Shown here: in pieces, positions 8,029 to 16,948 of the stretch
Layout: each line of letters opens with the position of its first letter
How positions within the stretch are numbered: position 1 is the first letter of the stretch
Source: Mycobacterium sp.
Lineage (GTDB): Bacteria; Actinomycetota; Actinomycetes; Mycobacteriales; Mycobacteriaceae
NCBI RefSeq assembly: GCF_019243155.1
Contig: NZ_JAFAUS010000278.1
Coordinates: 1 to 35,177, forward strand
Length of the DNA stretch: 35,177 nucleotides
Reading direction: 5' to 3'
The notes under the pieces: model-generated
What the model was told of the DNA's origin: nothing
What the model saw: the letters and a program-made list of their open reading frames with translations, nothing else
Database searches by the model: none
Translations under genes and position numbers: made by a program

Positions 8029-9420
8029 TTAGAGCAACTCCAAACGTCGGGCCATGTCGGACGCGAACACCCGTTCGGGGTCCGCCCTGCGGCGCACCGC
8101 AATCCACTCGTCGATGCGCGGGTACATGGCGTGGAAGGTGTCGGCGTTCACCCGGGAGTCCTTGGCGGTGTACACCCGCCCGCCGAATTCCAGTACGCGA
8201 CGGTCGAGTTCGTTGAGAAACTCGTTGATCCCCGGCTTGTTGGGGAAATCCATCGCGACGTTCCAGCCCGCCATCGGGAAACTCAGCGGTGCGCGGTTGC
8301 CGGGGCCGAAGAGCTTGAAGACGTTCAACGCCGAGTAGTGGCCGCTGGTCTGAATCCAGCGGATGATGGCCTTGAACTCGTCCATCGCGTCGGGCGGGAC
8401 CAGGAACTGATGTTGGGCGAAACCGCTTGGCCCGTAAGCATTGTTCCAGCCGCTGACCAGATCGAGCATGTGATAGAACTGCGACAGATTCTGGATCTTG
8501 CCGGTGTAGGTTCCGCCCAGCCGGTAATAGATCTCGCCGATAGCCATGAACGACAGTTTGTTCAGCGCGCTGATCGGAAATATGTCCGGCACCGTCAACA
8601 GCTGCGGCGCATCGAATTTCAGCGGATCCTTGGCCAGCTTCTTGGGCAGCTGGTCCAGCGTCGCCAGGCTGCCCCGGCTGACCGCGGCCCGCCCGAGTTT
8701 CGGCGGCGGACTGATCAGGTCGAACCAGGCGCTGGAGTAGGTGTAGTTGCTTTCGCTGCCGTCGAGGTGAACGGCGACCGTCTCGTCGAGGTCCTTGGTG
8801 GCGACGCCGTCGGCGATGAAGTACGCGGTCTCGGTCGGCGTCATCGCGATGGTGGCGCGCAAGACGATGCCCGTCAGCCCGTTACCGCCGACGGTGGCCC
8901 AGAACAGCTCGGCGTCGCTTCCGTCGGGCGTGATCGTGCGGACCGTGCCGTCGGCCATCAGCAGGTCCATGCTGCGCACGTGGTTGCCGAAGCTGCCCGC
9001 GCTGTGGTGGTTCTTGCCGTGGATGTCGCAGGCGATCGCGCCCCCGACGGTGACCTGGCGGGTTCCCGGCAGCACCGGAACCCATAGCCCGAACGGCAGC
9101 GCCGCCTTCATCAACTGGTCCAGGCTGACGCCGGCGTCAACATCGACCAGCCGGGTGTCGGCGCTGATCGAGTGGATGCGATTGAGCCCGGTCATGTCGA
9201 TCACCAGGCCGCCGCCGTTTTGCGCGTTGTCGCCGTAGGACCGGCCCAGCCCGCGCGCGATGACGCCCCGCCCCTTGTGACCGGCCGTGTCGGCGACCTG
9301 GGCGACGGCCTTGGCGATGACCTCGGGATCGCGGGTGGAGAGCACCTGGGCCACCGACGGCGCGGTGCGGCCAAAGCCCATCAGCCGGGTGGTGGTGGTC
9401 GGTACATCGGTGCTCAACAT
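8029..9420 (-). CDS. dprE1: Decaprenylphosphoryl-ribose 2-oxidase DprE1, natural Cys387-to-Ala variant
   Basis: An FAD-containing oxidase of the vanillyl-alcohol-oxidase type that oxidises decaprenylphosphoryl-ribose at C2', the first half of its epimerisation to the arabinose donor DPA. I start it at the ATG at 9420 ([13 protein letters not shown]), giving 463 aa against 461 in M. tuberculosis; the longer ORF runs back into the GtrA-like gene. FAD-binding features [13 protein letters not shown] (59-71) and [12 protein letters not shown] (131-142) are intact, and the Lys of YTAKDSR (420), matching K418 of M. tuberculosis, is present. The residue that forms the covalent adduct with benzothiazinones, Cys387, corresponds to Ala389 here (GWNVAMDF, codon GCG at 8254-8256). 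This replacement is reported for M. avium and gives intrinsic tolerance to covalent DprE1 inhibitors. Confidence 0.96.
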   Translation of the reverse strand: MLSTDVPTTTTRLMGFGRTAPSVAQVLSTRDPEVIAKAVAQVADTAGHKGRGVIARGLGRSYGDNAQNGGGLVIDMTGLNRIHSISADTRLVDVDAGVSLDQLMKAALPFGLWVPVLPGTRQVTVGGAIACDIHGKNHHSAGSFGNHVRSMDLLMADGTVRTITPDGSDAELFWATVGGNGLTGIVLRATIAMTPTETAYFIADGVATKDLDETVAVHLDGSESNYTYSSAWFDLISPPPKLGRAAVSRGSLATLDQLPKKLAKDPLKFDAPQLLTVPDIFPISALNKLSFMAIGEIYYRLGGTYTGKIQNLSQFYHMLDLVSGWNNAYGPSGFAQHQFLVPPDAMDEFKAIIRWIQTSGHYSALNVFKLFGPGNRAPLSFPMAGWNVAMDFPNKPGINEFLNELDRRVLEFGGRVYTAKDSRVNADTFHAMYPRIDEWIAVRRRADPERVFASDMARRLELL

Positions 9421-9452
9421 CGTCAAAGAGGGTACCGCTTGCAGAACACGGC

Positions 9453-9881
9453 TCAGCGGATGCGGAAGATTACCGCCCGTTGCACGACGAAGTTGATCAC
9501 CGTCGCGGTGCCCTGCGCGATCACGAAGGCGACGATGGGAGCCCACCCCCGGTAGTGCAGAAGCACCAGGCACAGATGGTTGAGACCGACCTGCACGGCG
9601 AAGGTGATGGCGTAGAGAACCATGACCGCGACGAACCGGGCGGTGCTGGGAGCCGCCTGGAAGGTCCACCGACGGTTGATCAGGTAGGCCGTGATGGTGC
9701 CGACGATGAAGCTGGTGGCCTTGGACGCGTCGACCTGGACGCCCACGACCTTCCAGAGCAGCATGTAGAGGCTGAAGTCAACCACCGCCGACAGACCGCC
9801 GGTCACGACGAAACGCGTGACCTGCGTGGTCAGGCTCAACTGCGAGACCTGCGGCGCGGAATCGGGCAGCGGGGCAACCAT
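9453..9881 (-). CDS. GtrA-family membrane protein (Rv3789-like)
   Basis: A 142-aa protein with four predicted membrane helices ([72 protein letters not shown]) and the family signature NRRWTF after helix 2. GtrA proteins are proposed to move polyprenyl-linked sugars across the membrane. The M. tuberculosis homologue Rv3789 has been proposed either as a DPA translocase or as an anchor that recruits AftA; the sequence cannot decide between these. It is the promoter-proximal gene of the dprE1-dprE2-aftA-embC operon, 32 nt before dprE1. It is about 20 residues longer at the N terminus than the 121-aa Rv3789, so a later start is possible. Confidence 0.88.
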   Translation of the reverse strand: MVAPLPDSAPQVSQLSLTTQVTRFVVTGGLSAVVDFSLYMLLWKVVGVQVDASKATSFIVGTITAYLINRRWTFQAAPSTARFVAVMVLYAITFAVQVGLNHLCLVLLHYRGWAPIVAFVIAQGTATVINFVVQRAVIFRIR

Positions 9882-9888
9882 TATGCGG

Positions 9889-9894
9889 AGTCTA
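9889..9894 (-). promoter_or_regulatory. Candidate -10 box for the GtrA-dprE1-dprE2-aftA-embC operon
   Basis: On the minus strand TAGACT lies 7 nt before the ATG at 9881, a spacing that would give a leaderless or nearly leaderless transcript, which is common in mycobacteria. No convincing -35 was found at 16-18 bp. The hexamer is seen directly; promoter activity is inferred. Confidence 0.3.
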
Positions 9895-9922
9895 ACGGTG
9901 GCTCCCCGCGTTCCAGGGGGCG

Positions 9923-10402
9923 CTACTTGGGCAGTTTGACCGAGATCAGTTCGACCTGGTTCTCACCCTGCGGGGTCGAGTAGGTCACGGTGTCGCCCGC
10001 CCGACGGCCGGCGAGGGCCTTGGCCAACGGGCTGCGCGCGGTCAGCGTCTCGGCTTCCCGGCCGACGGGTGTCTCCTCGACGATCGAGATCACATGCATC
10101 GTGACGACCTCACCGTCGGGGAATCGCAGCGTCACCTCGGTGCCACCGGGCAGCGTCGCCGACTCCGGTGAGTCCGACGGCCCGGCGCGCAACCGCCGGT
10201 CCAGTTCGTTGATCCGGTCGGTCAGGACAACCAGCTCGTCGGCGCGCTGGATCGCCTCGGCCGCGTCGCCGTGGTCGCCCACCATGCCGCGGTCGTTCTT
10301 GACTTCGGTTTCCAGACGATCACGCCGCTGCCGTAGCCGGTCCAGTTCCGCGGCCAGATTCTCCCGCGCCGTATCCGCCGCCGATTGGGCTTTCTTGCTC
10401 AC
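9923..10402 (-). CDS. GreA-like transcription factor (Rv3788-like)
   Basis: A 159-aa protein with Gre-factor architecture: an N-terminal antiparallel coiled coil rich in Arg/Glu ([20 protein letters not shown], then [21 protein letters not shown]) and a C-terminal FKBP-like domain ([31 protein letters not shown]). True GreA rescues stalled RNA polymerase using acidic residues at the coiled-coil tip, inserted through the secondary channel. Rv3788 of M. tuberculosis has been described as a Gre homologue that inhibits transcription rather than stimulating cleavage, and this is its closest match by context. The GTG start at 10402 is preceded by AAAGG. It stands alone between wzm (100 nt upstream) and the GtrA-like gene (41 nt downstream). 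It is distinct from the housekeeping GreA. Confidence 0.85.
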   Translation of the reverse strand: MSKKAQSAADTARENLAAELDRLRQRRDRLETEVKNDRGMVGDHGDAAEAIQRADELVVLTDRINELDRRLRAGPSDSPESATLPGGTEVTLRFPDGEVVTMHVISIVEETPVGREAETLTARSPLAKALAGRRAGDTVTYSTPQGENQVELISVKLPK

Positions 10403-10502
10403 GTCCGTGGACCTTTCGCCCCGTTTGTCTGGATGGCGTATCAGTGTTGCACCACCGCGGGGCCGCCGCTACCACCAATTTCAGTGATCCGGTCGGCCGG
10501 GG

Positions 10503-11333
10503 TTACACCCAGTAGGGCACCCGGGCCCGGTATTGCCGCATCGCGAAGGCCGCCAGCACCCACCCGACGGCCGTCAGCACCAGCACCACTTCCCAATGCC
10601 GCAGTTCCTGGTGCGCGCCCAGCAGCGGGGAACGAACGATGTCGAGGTAGTGCAGCAGCGGGTTGAGTTCCACGATGCTCGACCATCGCCCGGCGCCCTG
10701 CTGCCGCAAGGTGTCGTCGTTCCAGATGATCGGCGTCATGAAGAACAGCAGCTGCACGATCGACAACAGCAGTGGACCGATATCGCGGTAGCGGGTCGCC
10801 AGGATGCCGAAACACAGTGACACCCATATGCAGTTGAGCACGATCAGTCCCAACGCGGGGATGACCGACAGGTCGGCCCACGACCACGGCTTTGGATAGA
10901 TCATCGCGACGACGAAATAGATGACGATGTTGTGCGCGAACAACAGCAGCTGCCGCCACACCAGCCGGTAGACGTGCACGCTCAGCGGCGTCGGCAATTG
11001 CTTGATCAGTCCCTCGTTGGCGACGAACACGTCGGCGCCCTCGAGGATGGACGCATTGATCAGGTTCCAGATGATCAGCCCCAGCGTCACATACGGCAGA
11101 TGCACGGACAGCTCGAGGTGAAACAGCTTGGAATACAAGCCACCCATCGCGACGGCCGTCGTTCCTGTGGCGATGGTGATCCAGAACGGGCCGAGGACCG
11201 AGCGGCGGTACCGCTGCTTGATGTCCTGCCAGCCCAGATGCAGCCACAGCTCATGACGGCGGAACCCGTCGGCCAGATCACCTCGGGCGCGGGTGAAGGT
11301 CCGCGACTGTGCAGCCGCGTCGATGAACGTCAC
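10503..11333 (-). CDS. wzm: Galactan ABC exporter permease Wzm (Rv3783, rfbD)
   Basis: A 276-aa ABC-2 type permease with six hydrophobic segments, including VLGPFWITIATGTTAVAMGGLYSKLF, LPYVTLGLIIWNLI and LLLSIVQLLFFMTPIIW. The amphipathic N-terminal segment LHLGWQDIKQRYRRSVLGPFW is characteristic of O-antigen/polysaccharide exporters (Wzm/RfbD). In mycobacteria it pairs with Wzt to move the lipid-linked galactan precursor across the plasma membrane. I start it at the GTG at 11333, which has AGGAGG upstream and overlaps the glfT1 stop (GTGA); the ORF-track extension to 11876 lies inside glfT1. M. tuberculosis Rv3783 is 280 aa. The 100-nt gap before the GreA-like gene is where M. tuberculosis has Rv3784-Rv3787c, which are absent here. 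Confidence 0.92.
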   Translation of the reverse strand: MTFIDAAAQSRTFTRARGDLADGFRRHELWLHLGWQDIKQRYRRSVLGPFWITIATGTTAVAMGGLYSKLFHLELSVHLPYVTLGLIIWNLINASILEGADVFVANEGLIKQLPTPLSVHVYRLVWRQLLLFAHNIVIYFVVAMIYPKPWSWADLSVIPALGLIVLNCIWVSLCFGILATRYRDIGPLLLSIVQLLFFMTPIIWNDDTLRQQGAGRWSSIVELNPLLHYLDIVRSPLLGAHQELRHWEVVLVLTAVGWVLAAFAMRQYRARVPYWV

Positions 11334-12256
11334 GCCGCTCCTCCTGGCTTCCCGAATTGCTCGCGACGCCCCAAGCGGCGCAACCGAATCCACTCCAACA
11401 GTCCCTTGGGGTCGCGGCGGGTCACCAGGAAGAACCAGCCGAACCGCACCCACTCCTGGAACAGCAGCTTGCGCAGACCGGGCTGCGCCATCAGGTAGCC
11501 ACGGTTGCGGTAGGTGTAGAACCGCTTGGTGGCGTTGTCGGGATATTGGGTGTGCATCCGTCCGCCCAGGATCGGCCGGAATTCGGCGGATCCGCAGGGG
11601 TGCAGATAGATCGCGTCGAGGCAGGTGCCGAACGGCAGGCCCGAGCGCACCAGTCGCCGGTGCATCTCCACCTCGTCGCCGCGGATGAACAGCCGCAGGT
11701 CCGGCACACCGATCGATTCCAGGGTGGACGCCCTGAACAGCGCGCCGTTGAACAGCGACGCTATCCCGGCCAGCAGGTCCTGACCCTCCGCGGTGCGCAA
11801 TTCGCTTGTCTGCCTGCGCCATACCAGGCCGCGACGCAGCGGAAAGGCCAGCCGGTCCGGGTCGTCCATGTTGCACACCATCGGCGATACCTCGGCCAGG
11901 CCGTGCTTTTGGGCACAGGCCAGCAGCGTCTGCAGGACGTGGGAGTCCTGTGGGCGTCCGTCATCGTCGGCCAGCCACACCCAGTCGGCGCCCGAAGCCA
12001 GCGCGTGCAACATCCCGATGGCGAAACCTCCTGCGCCACCGAGGTTTCGGCGTGAACCCAGGTAGGTGGTGGGAATCGGCTGCCCGTCGACCAGATCGCG
12101 GACGCGGTTGGAGCCCCCTTGATCGCCCGAAAAGTCGTTGTCCACCACGATGAGGTGATCGGGCAACCGGGTTTGGGTGCTCAGCACATCGAGCGACTTG
12201 GCCAGCTCATCGGGACGCCGGTGCGTGACGACGACGGCGTAGACGGACTCAGTCAT
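11330..12256 (-). CDS. glfT1: Galactofuranosyltransferase GlfT1
   Basis: A 308-aa GT2-family (GT-A fold) enzyme that adds the first galactofuranose residues from UDP-Galf to the rhamnosyl-GlcNAc-decaprenyl linker, starting galactan synthesis at the cytoplasmic face. The N-terminal nucleotide-binding strand is SVYAVVVTHRRPDELAKSL, the metal-binding acidic motif is WLADDDGRP (Asp97-99), and the acceptor region contains FIRGDEVEMHRRL. Start: ATG at 12256, overlapping the wzt stop by 8 nt; earlier codons in the ORF track are inside wzt. M. tuberculosis GlfT1 (Rv3782) is 304 aa. It lies between the two exporter subunit genes and overlaps both, coupling synthesis and export. Confidence 0.94.
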   Translation of the reverse strand: MTESVYAVVVTHRRPDELAKSLDVLSTQTRLPDHLIVVDNDFSGDQGGSNRVRDLVDGQPIPTTYLGSRRNLGGAGGFAIGMLHALASGADWVWLADDDGRPQDSHVLQTLLACAQKHGLAEVSPMVCNMDDPDRLAFPLRRGLVWRRQTSELRTAEGQDLLAGIASLFNGALFRASTLESIGVPDLRLFIRGDEVEMHRRLVRSGLPFGTCLDAIYLHPCGSAEFRPILGGRMHTQYPDNATKRFYTYRNRGYLMAQPGLRKLLFQEWVRFGWFFLVTRRDPKGLLEWIRLRRLGRREQFGKPGGAA

Positions 12257-13091
12257 CCCCGGAAGCTCTTTGCGCCAGCGGCTGTCCGGCCTGGGTGCCG
12301 CGGGTTTCGTGCAGCACCTCGCGCACATGGCGGGCCGCGTCCTCACCTTCGTAGGCGCGCACGACGTCTTCGATGCCGCCGGTGAGCCGAATCTGTCCGT
12401 GGTCGATCCACATCGCGGTCTTGCAGAGCCGGGCCAGGAATTCGTTGGAATGGCTTGCGAAGACCAGGATTCCGGAACGCTCAACCAGGCTTTGCAACCG
12501 CGACTGGGCCTTCTTGAGGAAGTCGGCGTCCACCGCGCCGATCCCTTCGTCGAGCAGCAGGATCTCGGGGTCGATGCTGGTGACCACGCCCATCGCCAGC
12601 CGCACCCGCATGCCGGTGGAGTAGGTGCGCAGCGGCATCGACAAGTAGTCACCCAGCTCGGTGAACTCCGCGATCTCATCCACCTTGGACTGCATCTGCT
12701 TTCGGGTCTGTCCGAGGAACAGGCCGCGAATGATGATGTTCTCGTAGCCGGAGATCTCAGGGTCCATGCCGACCCCGAGGTCGAAGACCGGCGCGACCCG
12801 ACCGGTGACTGTAGCCCAGCCCCGCGTCGGCTCGTAGATGCCCGAAAGTAGGCGCAGCAGAGTCGATTTCCCGGCCCCGTTATGGCCGACCAGACCGACG
12901 CGGTCGCCCAGCTCGAGGGACATCGAGATGTCCCGCAATGCCTCGATGACGACCACGTTGGAGCTGTTGCGACCGATCGTGCCGCCCGCCTTACCCAGGA
13001 AGGCCTTCTTCAAGGAGCGTGACTTGGCGTCGAAGATGGGAAATTCCACCCACGCGTTATGTGTCTCGATATGGGGACCAGAACCCGGCAC
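12249..13091 (-). CDS. wzt: Galactan ABC exporter ATPase Wzt (Rv3781, rfbE)
   Basis: A 280-aa ATP-binding subunit of the polysaccharide exporter. Walker A is GHNGAGKS (69-76), the ABC signature is YSTGMRVRLAMG, Walker B is ILLLDEGIGAVD, and the switch His is in VFASHSNEF. The N-terminal extension before the P-loop (HNAWVEFPIFDAKSRSLKK) is normal for O-antigen type ATPases; it ends without the long sugar-binding C-terminal domain of some Wzt proteins. It powers Wzm for export of lipid-linked galactan. The start is GTG at 13091, 20 nt after the bpa stop. M. tuberculosis Rv3781 is 273 aa. Confidence 0.94.
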   Translation of the reverse strand: MPGSGPHIETHNAWVEFPIFDAKSRSLKKAFLGKAGGTIGRNSSNVVVIEALRDISMSLELGDRVGLVGHNGAGKSTLLRLLSGIYEPTRGWATVTGRVAPVFDLGVGMDPEISGYENIIIRGLFLGQTRKQMQSKVDEIAEFTELGDYLSMPLRTYSTGMRVRLAMGVVTSIDPEILLLDEGIGAVDADFLKKAQSRLQSLVERSGILVFASHSNEFLARLCKTAMWIDHGQIRLTGGIEDVVRAYEGEDAARHVREVLHETRGTQAGQPLAQRASGDD

Positions 13092-13111
13092 TGTGAACTA
13101 CTTGCCTCTGC

Positions 13112-13621
13112 TTAGAGGTATTGACCGTGTCCGGGGGCGCCGCCCGCCTTGCCCAGGCCCGGGGGGAGCGCACCCTGGCGCATCTTCTCCAGCTGAGCCC
13201 GAGCGGCCATCTGCTGGGCGAACAGCGCGGTCTGGATGCCGTGGAACAGTCCTTCCAGCCAGCCCACCAACTGCGCCTGCGCGATGCGCAGTTCGGCGTC
13301 GGACGGCACCGCGTCCTCGTTGAAGGGCAGCGTGAGGCGGTCGAGTTCCTCTCGAAGTTCGGGCGCCAGGCCCTCTTCCAGCTCCCGGATGCTGGTCGCG
13401 TGGATTTCGCGCAGGCGGTTGCGGCTGGCCTCGTCCAGTGGAGCGGCCCGCACCTCCTCCAGCAGCTGCTTGATCATGGTCCCGATCCGCATCACCTTTG
13501 CCGGCTGCTCAACCAAGTCGGTCAGGGAGCGCTCATCGGAGTCGTCGTCGGCTACCGACATGATCCGCGGATCAACGCCGCCGATGACCTCGATGCCGTC
13601 ATCGTCGTTGGGGGTACTCAA
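13112..13621 (-). CDS. bpa: Bacterial proteasome activator Bpa (PafE, Rv3780)
   Basis: ATP-independent ring activator of the 20S proteasome. The diagnostic feature is the C-terminal GQYL, which docks into the proteasome alpha ring to open the gate. The middle is the conserved four-helix core (VEQPAKVMRIGTMIKQLLEE; SIRELEEGLAPELREELDRL; LVGWLEGLFHGIQTALFAQQ). I prefer the TTG start at 13621 (MSTPNDDDGIEVIGG, 169 aa): AAAGGACGG precedes it at good spacing and conservation begins there. The ORF-track start is a GTG at 13666 (184 aa) with a poor ribosome site and a 23-nt overlap with the upstream gene. M. tuberculosis Bpa is in the same size range. Its place in a galactan export operon is shared with M. 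tuberculosis. Confidence 0.92.
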   Translation of the reverse strand: MSTPNDDDGIEVIGGVDPRIMSVADDDSDERSLTDLVEQPAKVMRIGTMIKQLLEEVRAAPLDEASRNRLREIHATSIRELEEGLAPELREELDRLTLPFNEDAVPSDAELRIAQAQLVGWLEGLFHGIQTALFAQQMAARAQLEKMRQGALPPGLGKAGGAPGHGQYL

Positions 13622-13643
13622 TCCATCACCGTCCTTTGCGGGC

Positions 13644-15623
13644 TCACGAGTGTGGCGTCTCGCCACTGCCGCGCCATTCGTAGATCTTCGCTCCGCCGTT
13701 GTCGTAGATCAGCGCCCACGACTTCGACTTATCTAGCGACACTAGTCCGTCCGGCGTGCCAAACCCGCGCACGTTCGGTGTGCTGGTCAGGATGTAGCGA
13801 ATATTCAGCGCTTTGATCGCCTCGAGCACCTTTGGATCCGAATCGCCCTTGCGGGCGGAGGTCCAGAAAATGTATCGGTAGTAGCCAGGGCCCGTCTGCT
13901 GTGGGAAGTCGTAGTGGGTCCACAACGGATGCAGATCGGCAACGGCGTACATCCACGCGGTGCCGTCGATGTTCGAGTCGCCGATCAGGGTGTCGTGCGC
14001 CCCGGGCTGTTTGGCCAGATAGGCCATGGCCAGCAGGTCGCGCTTGTCGATGATCACCGAGTCGTATTTGTCCCCGAACAGCACCTTGTGCGGCAGGAAG
14101 TAGTGCCGGGCCGTGTAGACGCATGCCACCGCCAGCAGGACGGCGGTGGCCGCGATCCATACCGGTCCGGGCAGTTGCCGGAACCGTCCGGTGAGCCGTC
14201 TGGCCCCGGCGACCACCAGCACCACGATCGCGAACAACCCGATGCCCGCCATCGGCCCCAACAGCATTGCGACGACTCCGGAGAGTCGCCGCGGGTCGTT
14301 GTAGAAGAACTGACTGAATTCTTCGATCGAGTTGCCGATCGGACCTCTGAAGCTCGCCGGCGCCCCCGAATAGACGATCGCCACGATTAGCAGCAGCCAC
14401 ACCGCGGTCGGCCACCAAACCCTCTTGTACAGCAGGATCGCCATGCCAACGGCCGCCAGCACCAGGAGCTTGTACTGGGTCGGAAAGTCGTTGAGGTGGC
14501 GGGTGTGCTGTGTGACGGCGTCGATCAGGCCCTGCCTGCCTCCCTTGAAGCTGGGGAACGAATGCCCGGCGATGATGTCGGCCTGCTTGAGCACGCCCAG
14601 GAACTGCGGCGCCAAGATCAGCCCGGTCGGCACGGCTACACCGGCCAGCGTCAGCGCGTCGGCGATCCGCCCGCGCACCGGATGCCACACCGCGTCCAAC
14701 AGCCACCACGCCAGCAGGAACAAGATGACGACGAACCCGCCGGTGAGGTGCACCGACAACACGCCCACCAGCGCCAGCACGGCTAACGGGATGCGGTCGC
14801 GATGCCGCAGCGTCGAGGCGATCAGCACGAAGGTCGGGATCGCGATGCCGTAGGCCGCCAGGTTGGGCATCGCGGCGACGCCGAACTCGACGTAGGGCAG
14901 CGAGGTGAACGACACCGACAGCGCCGCCGCGGTGGCCGCGGCCCCCGCCGTGCACCACTGGCTGACGCGCGGCCGCAGCAGGTGCCAGGTCAGCATCGCC
15001 GCGCTCGACGGGAACAACCAGACAGACGCGGCCACCGAGCTCACCGTGTACCCGGTGGTGGGGGCCGCGCCAGTGAGCTGACAGAAGACGGCGACCAGCG
15101 CGTGGAACACCGACGGGTAATACAACGCCTGATGCGTCTCGACATTGCGCAGCTCACCCATGTGGGTGGACGACGCCTGGCCGGTGTCCAATATGAATCG
15201 CACCTCGTTGGCGTGCCAGACCGCGTCCCAGGTGCTCGGGATGGTCTGCCAATGCGCCGCCAGGCCGCGGTAGGCCGCCCACATGATCAGCAGCGTCCCC
15301 AGCAGCACGCCGGCCGCCACCGTCAGCGCCGGCCAGCGACTCATCGCGCGGGCTTCGGCGGTGGTGTCGCGGTAGCGGGCGAGCAGGAGCTGCAGGACCG
15401 TCATCAACAGGCACACCGCGACCAGCGTGGCCAGCGCCGTCCAGCCGTTCCACGGGATCCCGATGGCACCAAACGGAATAATGGCGAGCGCCACCACGCC
15501 ATAGGTCAACGCCGGGCCCACTGCGACGGCAACTGGCCACGACAACTGACTGATACGTGCGACGGTCGCCCCGGGCGCTATCAGCAAAAACAATGCAACC
15601 AGCGTTCCGAACCAGAGCCCCAC
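13644..15623 (-). CDS. Polytopic membrane protein, Rv3779-like (proposed lipid-linked sugar enzyme)
   Basis: A 659-aa integral membrane protein with about a dozen hydrophobic segments and a soluble C-terminal domain (KGDSDPKVLEAIKALNIRYIL, ending YEWRGSGETPHS). Motifs include TIPSTWDAVWHANEVRFIL and YYPSVFHALVAVF in the first large loop, reminiscent of GT-C-like enzymes. The M. tuberculosis homologue Rv3779 (666 aa) has been reported to contribute to polyprenyl-phosphomannose synthesis, but its fold differs from Ppm1 and the role is not settled. I start it at the GTG at 15623 (VGLWFGTLVALFLL) because conservation begins there; the track start at 15701 adds a Pro/Arg-rich tail lacking a ribosome site. 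CATACT lies 6 nt upstream, so a leaderless message is possible. It is divergent from the aminotransferase-like gene across 128 nt. Confidence 0.85.
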   Translation of the reverse strand: MGLWFGTLVALFLLIAPGATVARISQLSWPVAVAVGPALTYGVVALAIIPFGAIGIPWNGWTALATLVAVCLLMTVLQLLLARYRDTTAEARAMSRWPALTVAAGVLLGTLLIMWAAYRGLAAHWQTIPSTWDAVWHANEVRFILDTGQASSTHMGELRNVETHQALYYPSVFHALVAVFCQLTGAAPTTGYTVSSVAASVWLFPSSAAMLTWHLLRPRVSQWCTAGAAATAAALSVSFTSLPYVEFGVAAMPNLAAYGIAIPTFVLIASTLRHRDRIPLAVLALVGVLSVHLTGGFVVILFLLAWWLLDAVWHPVRGRIADALTLAGVAVPTGLILAPQFLGVLKQADIIAGHSFPSFKGGRQGLIDAVTQHTRHLNDFPTQYKLLVLAAVGMAILLYKRVWWPTAVWLLLIVAIVYSGAPASFRGPIGNSIEEFSQFFYNDPRRLSGVVAMLLGPMAGIGLFAIVVLVVAGARRLTGRFRQLPGPVWIAATAVLLAVACVYTARHYFLPHKVLFGDKYDSVIIDKRDLLAMAYLAKQPGAHDTLIGDSNIDGTAWMYAVADLHPLWTHYDFPQQTGPGYYRYIFWTSARKGDSDPKVLEAIKALNIRYILTSTPNVRGFGTPDGLVSLDKSKSWALIYDNGGAKIYEWRGSGETPHS

Positions 15624-15751
15624 TCGACTAGTATGGCTGGCCGGGTGCCCTGGCTCGGGAGGCCACCGACTGGCAGGAACGGCTTCCACCTTTCTAGGCA
15701 CCCGCTACCGTCACAATTTCGCCCAAAAGCGGAAGCTCTAAGGTGGCTTTC

Positions 15752-16948
15752 ATGGCTTATGACGTCGCCCGGGTGCGTGGACTGCATCCGTCCCTGGGTG
15801 ACGGTTGGGTGCACTTCGATGCGCCGTCCGGGATGTTGATCCCCGATTCCGTCGCGACCACGGTGTCGACCGCGTTCCGCAGGTCCGGCCCCAGCACGGT
15901 CGGTGCGCACCCGTCGGCGCAGCGCAGCGCGGCCGTCCTGGAGGCGGCGCGCGCGGCGGTGGCCGATCTGGTGAACGCCGATCCCGCCGGTGTCGTGCTG
16001 GGCTCGGACCGCGCGATCCTGTTGTCGTCGCTTGCCGAGGCGTCGTCGTCGCGGGCCGGCCTGGGCTACGAGGTCGTCGTCAGCCGCCTCGACGATGAGG
16101 CGAACATCGCGCCGTGGCTGCGCGCGGCCCATCGCTACGGCGCCAAGGTGAAGTGGGCCGAGATCGACATCGAGACCGGCGAGCTGCCGACGTGGCAGTG
16201 GGAGGGCCTGATCGGCAAGTCGACCAGACTGGTGGCGGTGGCCTCCGCGTCGGCGACGCTGGGCACGGTCACCGACCTGCGCGCGATGACCAAGCTGGTG
16301 CACGACGTCGGGGGGTTGGTGGTCGTCGACCATTCCGCCGCGGCGCCTTACCGGTTGCTCGACGTCAAGGAGACCGACGCCGACGTCGTCGCCGTCAACG
16401 CCGCGGCGTGGGGCGGCCCCCCGATCGGTGCGATCGTGTTTCGCGATCCGGTGCTGCTCAACTCGTTCAGCTCGATCTCGACGGACCCCAAGGCCACCGG
16501 GCCGGCCCGGCTGGAGACCGGCGCGCACCAGTTCGGCCTGTTGGCCGGAGTGGTCGCCAGCATCGAGTACCTGGCCGCGCTCGACGAGTCCGCTCGCGGC
16601 AGTCGGCGCGAACGCCTGTCGGTGTCAATGCAATCCGCCAGTTCGTATCTGAACCGGATCTACGACTACCTGATGGTGTCGCTGCGGTCGTTGCCGTTGG
16701 TGATGGTGATCGGCCGTCCCGAGGTGCGAATTCCGGTCGTCAGCTTTGCTTTACACGGTGTTCCCGCCGAACGGGTGGTGCAACGGTTGGCCGACAACGG
16801 CATCCTGGCCATCACCAGTGAGAGCTCGCGCGCTCTGGACGTGTTGGGCGTCAACGACATTGGTGGCGCGGTCACCGTGGGGCTGGCGCACTACTCGACG
16901 ACGGCCGAGGTCGACCAGTTGGTGCGAGCGCTCGCGTCGCTGGGCTAA
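15752..16948 (+). CDS. Class V aminotransferase / cysteine-desulfurase-like protein lacking the PLP lysine (Rv3778c-like)
   Basis: A 398-aa protein with the fold signature of class V PLP enzymes: [46 protein letters not shown] and a [11 protein letters not shown] strand. Two catalytic features of cysteine desulfurases are missing. The SxHK segment that holds the Schiff-base lysine reads NAAAWGGPP (about residues 216-224), so both His and Lys are replaced, and the Gln after the cofactor-binding Asp is Ala. The reaction is therefore doubtful; it may be a pseudoenzyme or a binding protein. I start at the ATG at 15752 because AAGGTGG precedes it by 5 nt; the upstream GTG at 15743 lies within that site. 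M. tuberculosis Rv3778c is also 398 aa. Its stop overlaps the stop of the next gene. Confidence 0.85.
   Translation: MAYDVARVRGLHPSLGDGWVHFDAPSGMLIPDSVATTVSTAFRRSGPSTVGAHPSAQRSAAVLEAARAAVADLVNADPAGVVLGSDRAILLSSLAEASSSRAGLGYEVVVSRLDDEANIAPWLRAAHRYGAKVKWAEIDIETGELPTWQWEGLIGKSTRLVAVASASATLGTVTDLRAMTKLVHDVGGLVVVDHSAAAPYRLLDVKETDADVVAVNAAAWGGPPIGAIVFRDPVLLNSFSSISTDPKATGPARLETGAHQFGLLAGVVASIEYLAALDESARGSRRERLSVSMQSASSYLNRIYDYLMVSLRSLPLVMVIGRPEVRIPVVSFALHGVPAERVVQRLADNGILAITSESSRALDVLGVNDIGGAVTVGLAHYSTTAEVDQLVRALASLG

Noticed and set aside
7300-9087. 595-aa plus-strand ORF
   Set aside because: Antisense to dprE2 and dprE1; low-complexity His/Arg/Gly/Asp composition typical of a high-GC shadow frame, with no domain.
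15581-16528. 315-aa minus-strand ORF opposite the aminotransferase-like gene
   Set aside because: Shadow frame of a conserved gene that has its own ribosome site and correct length.
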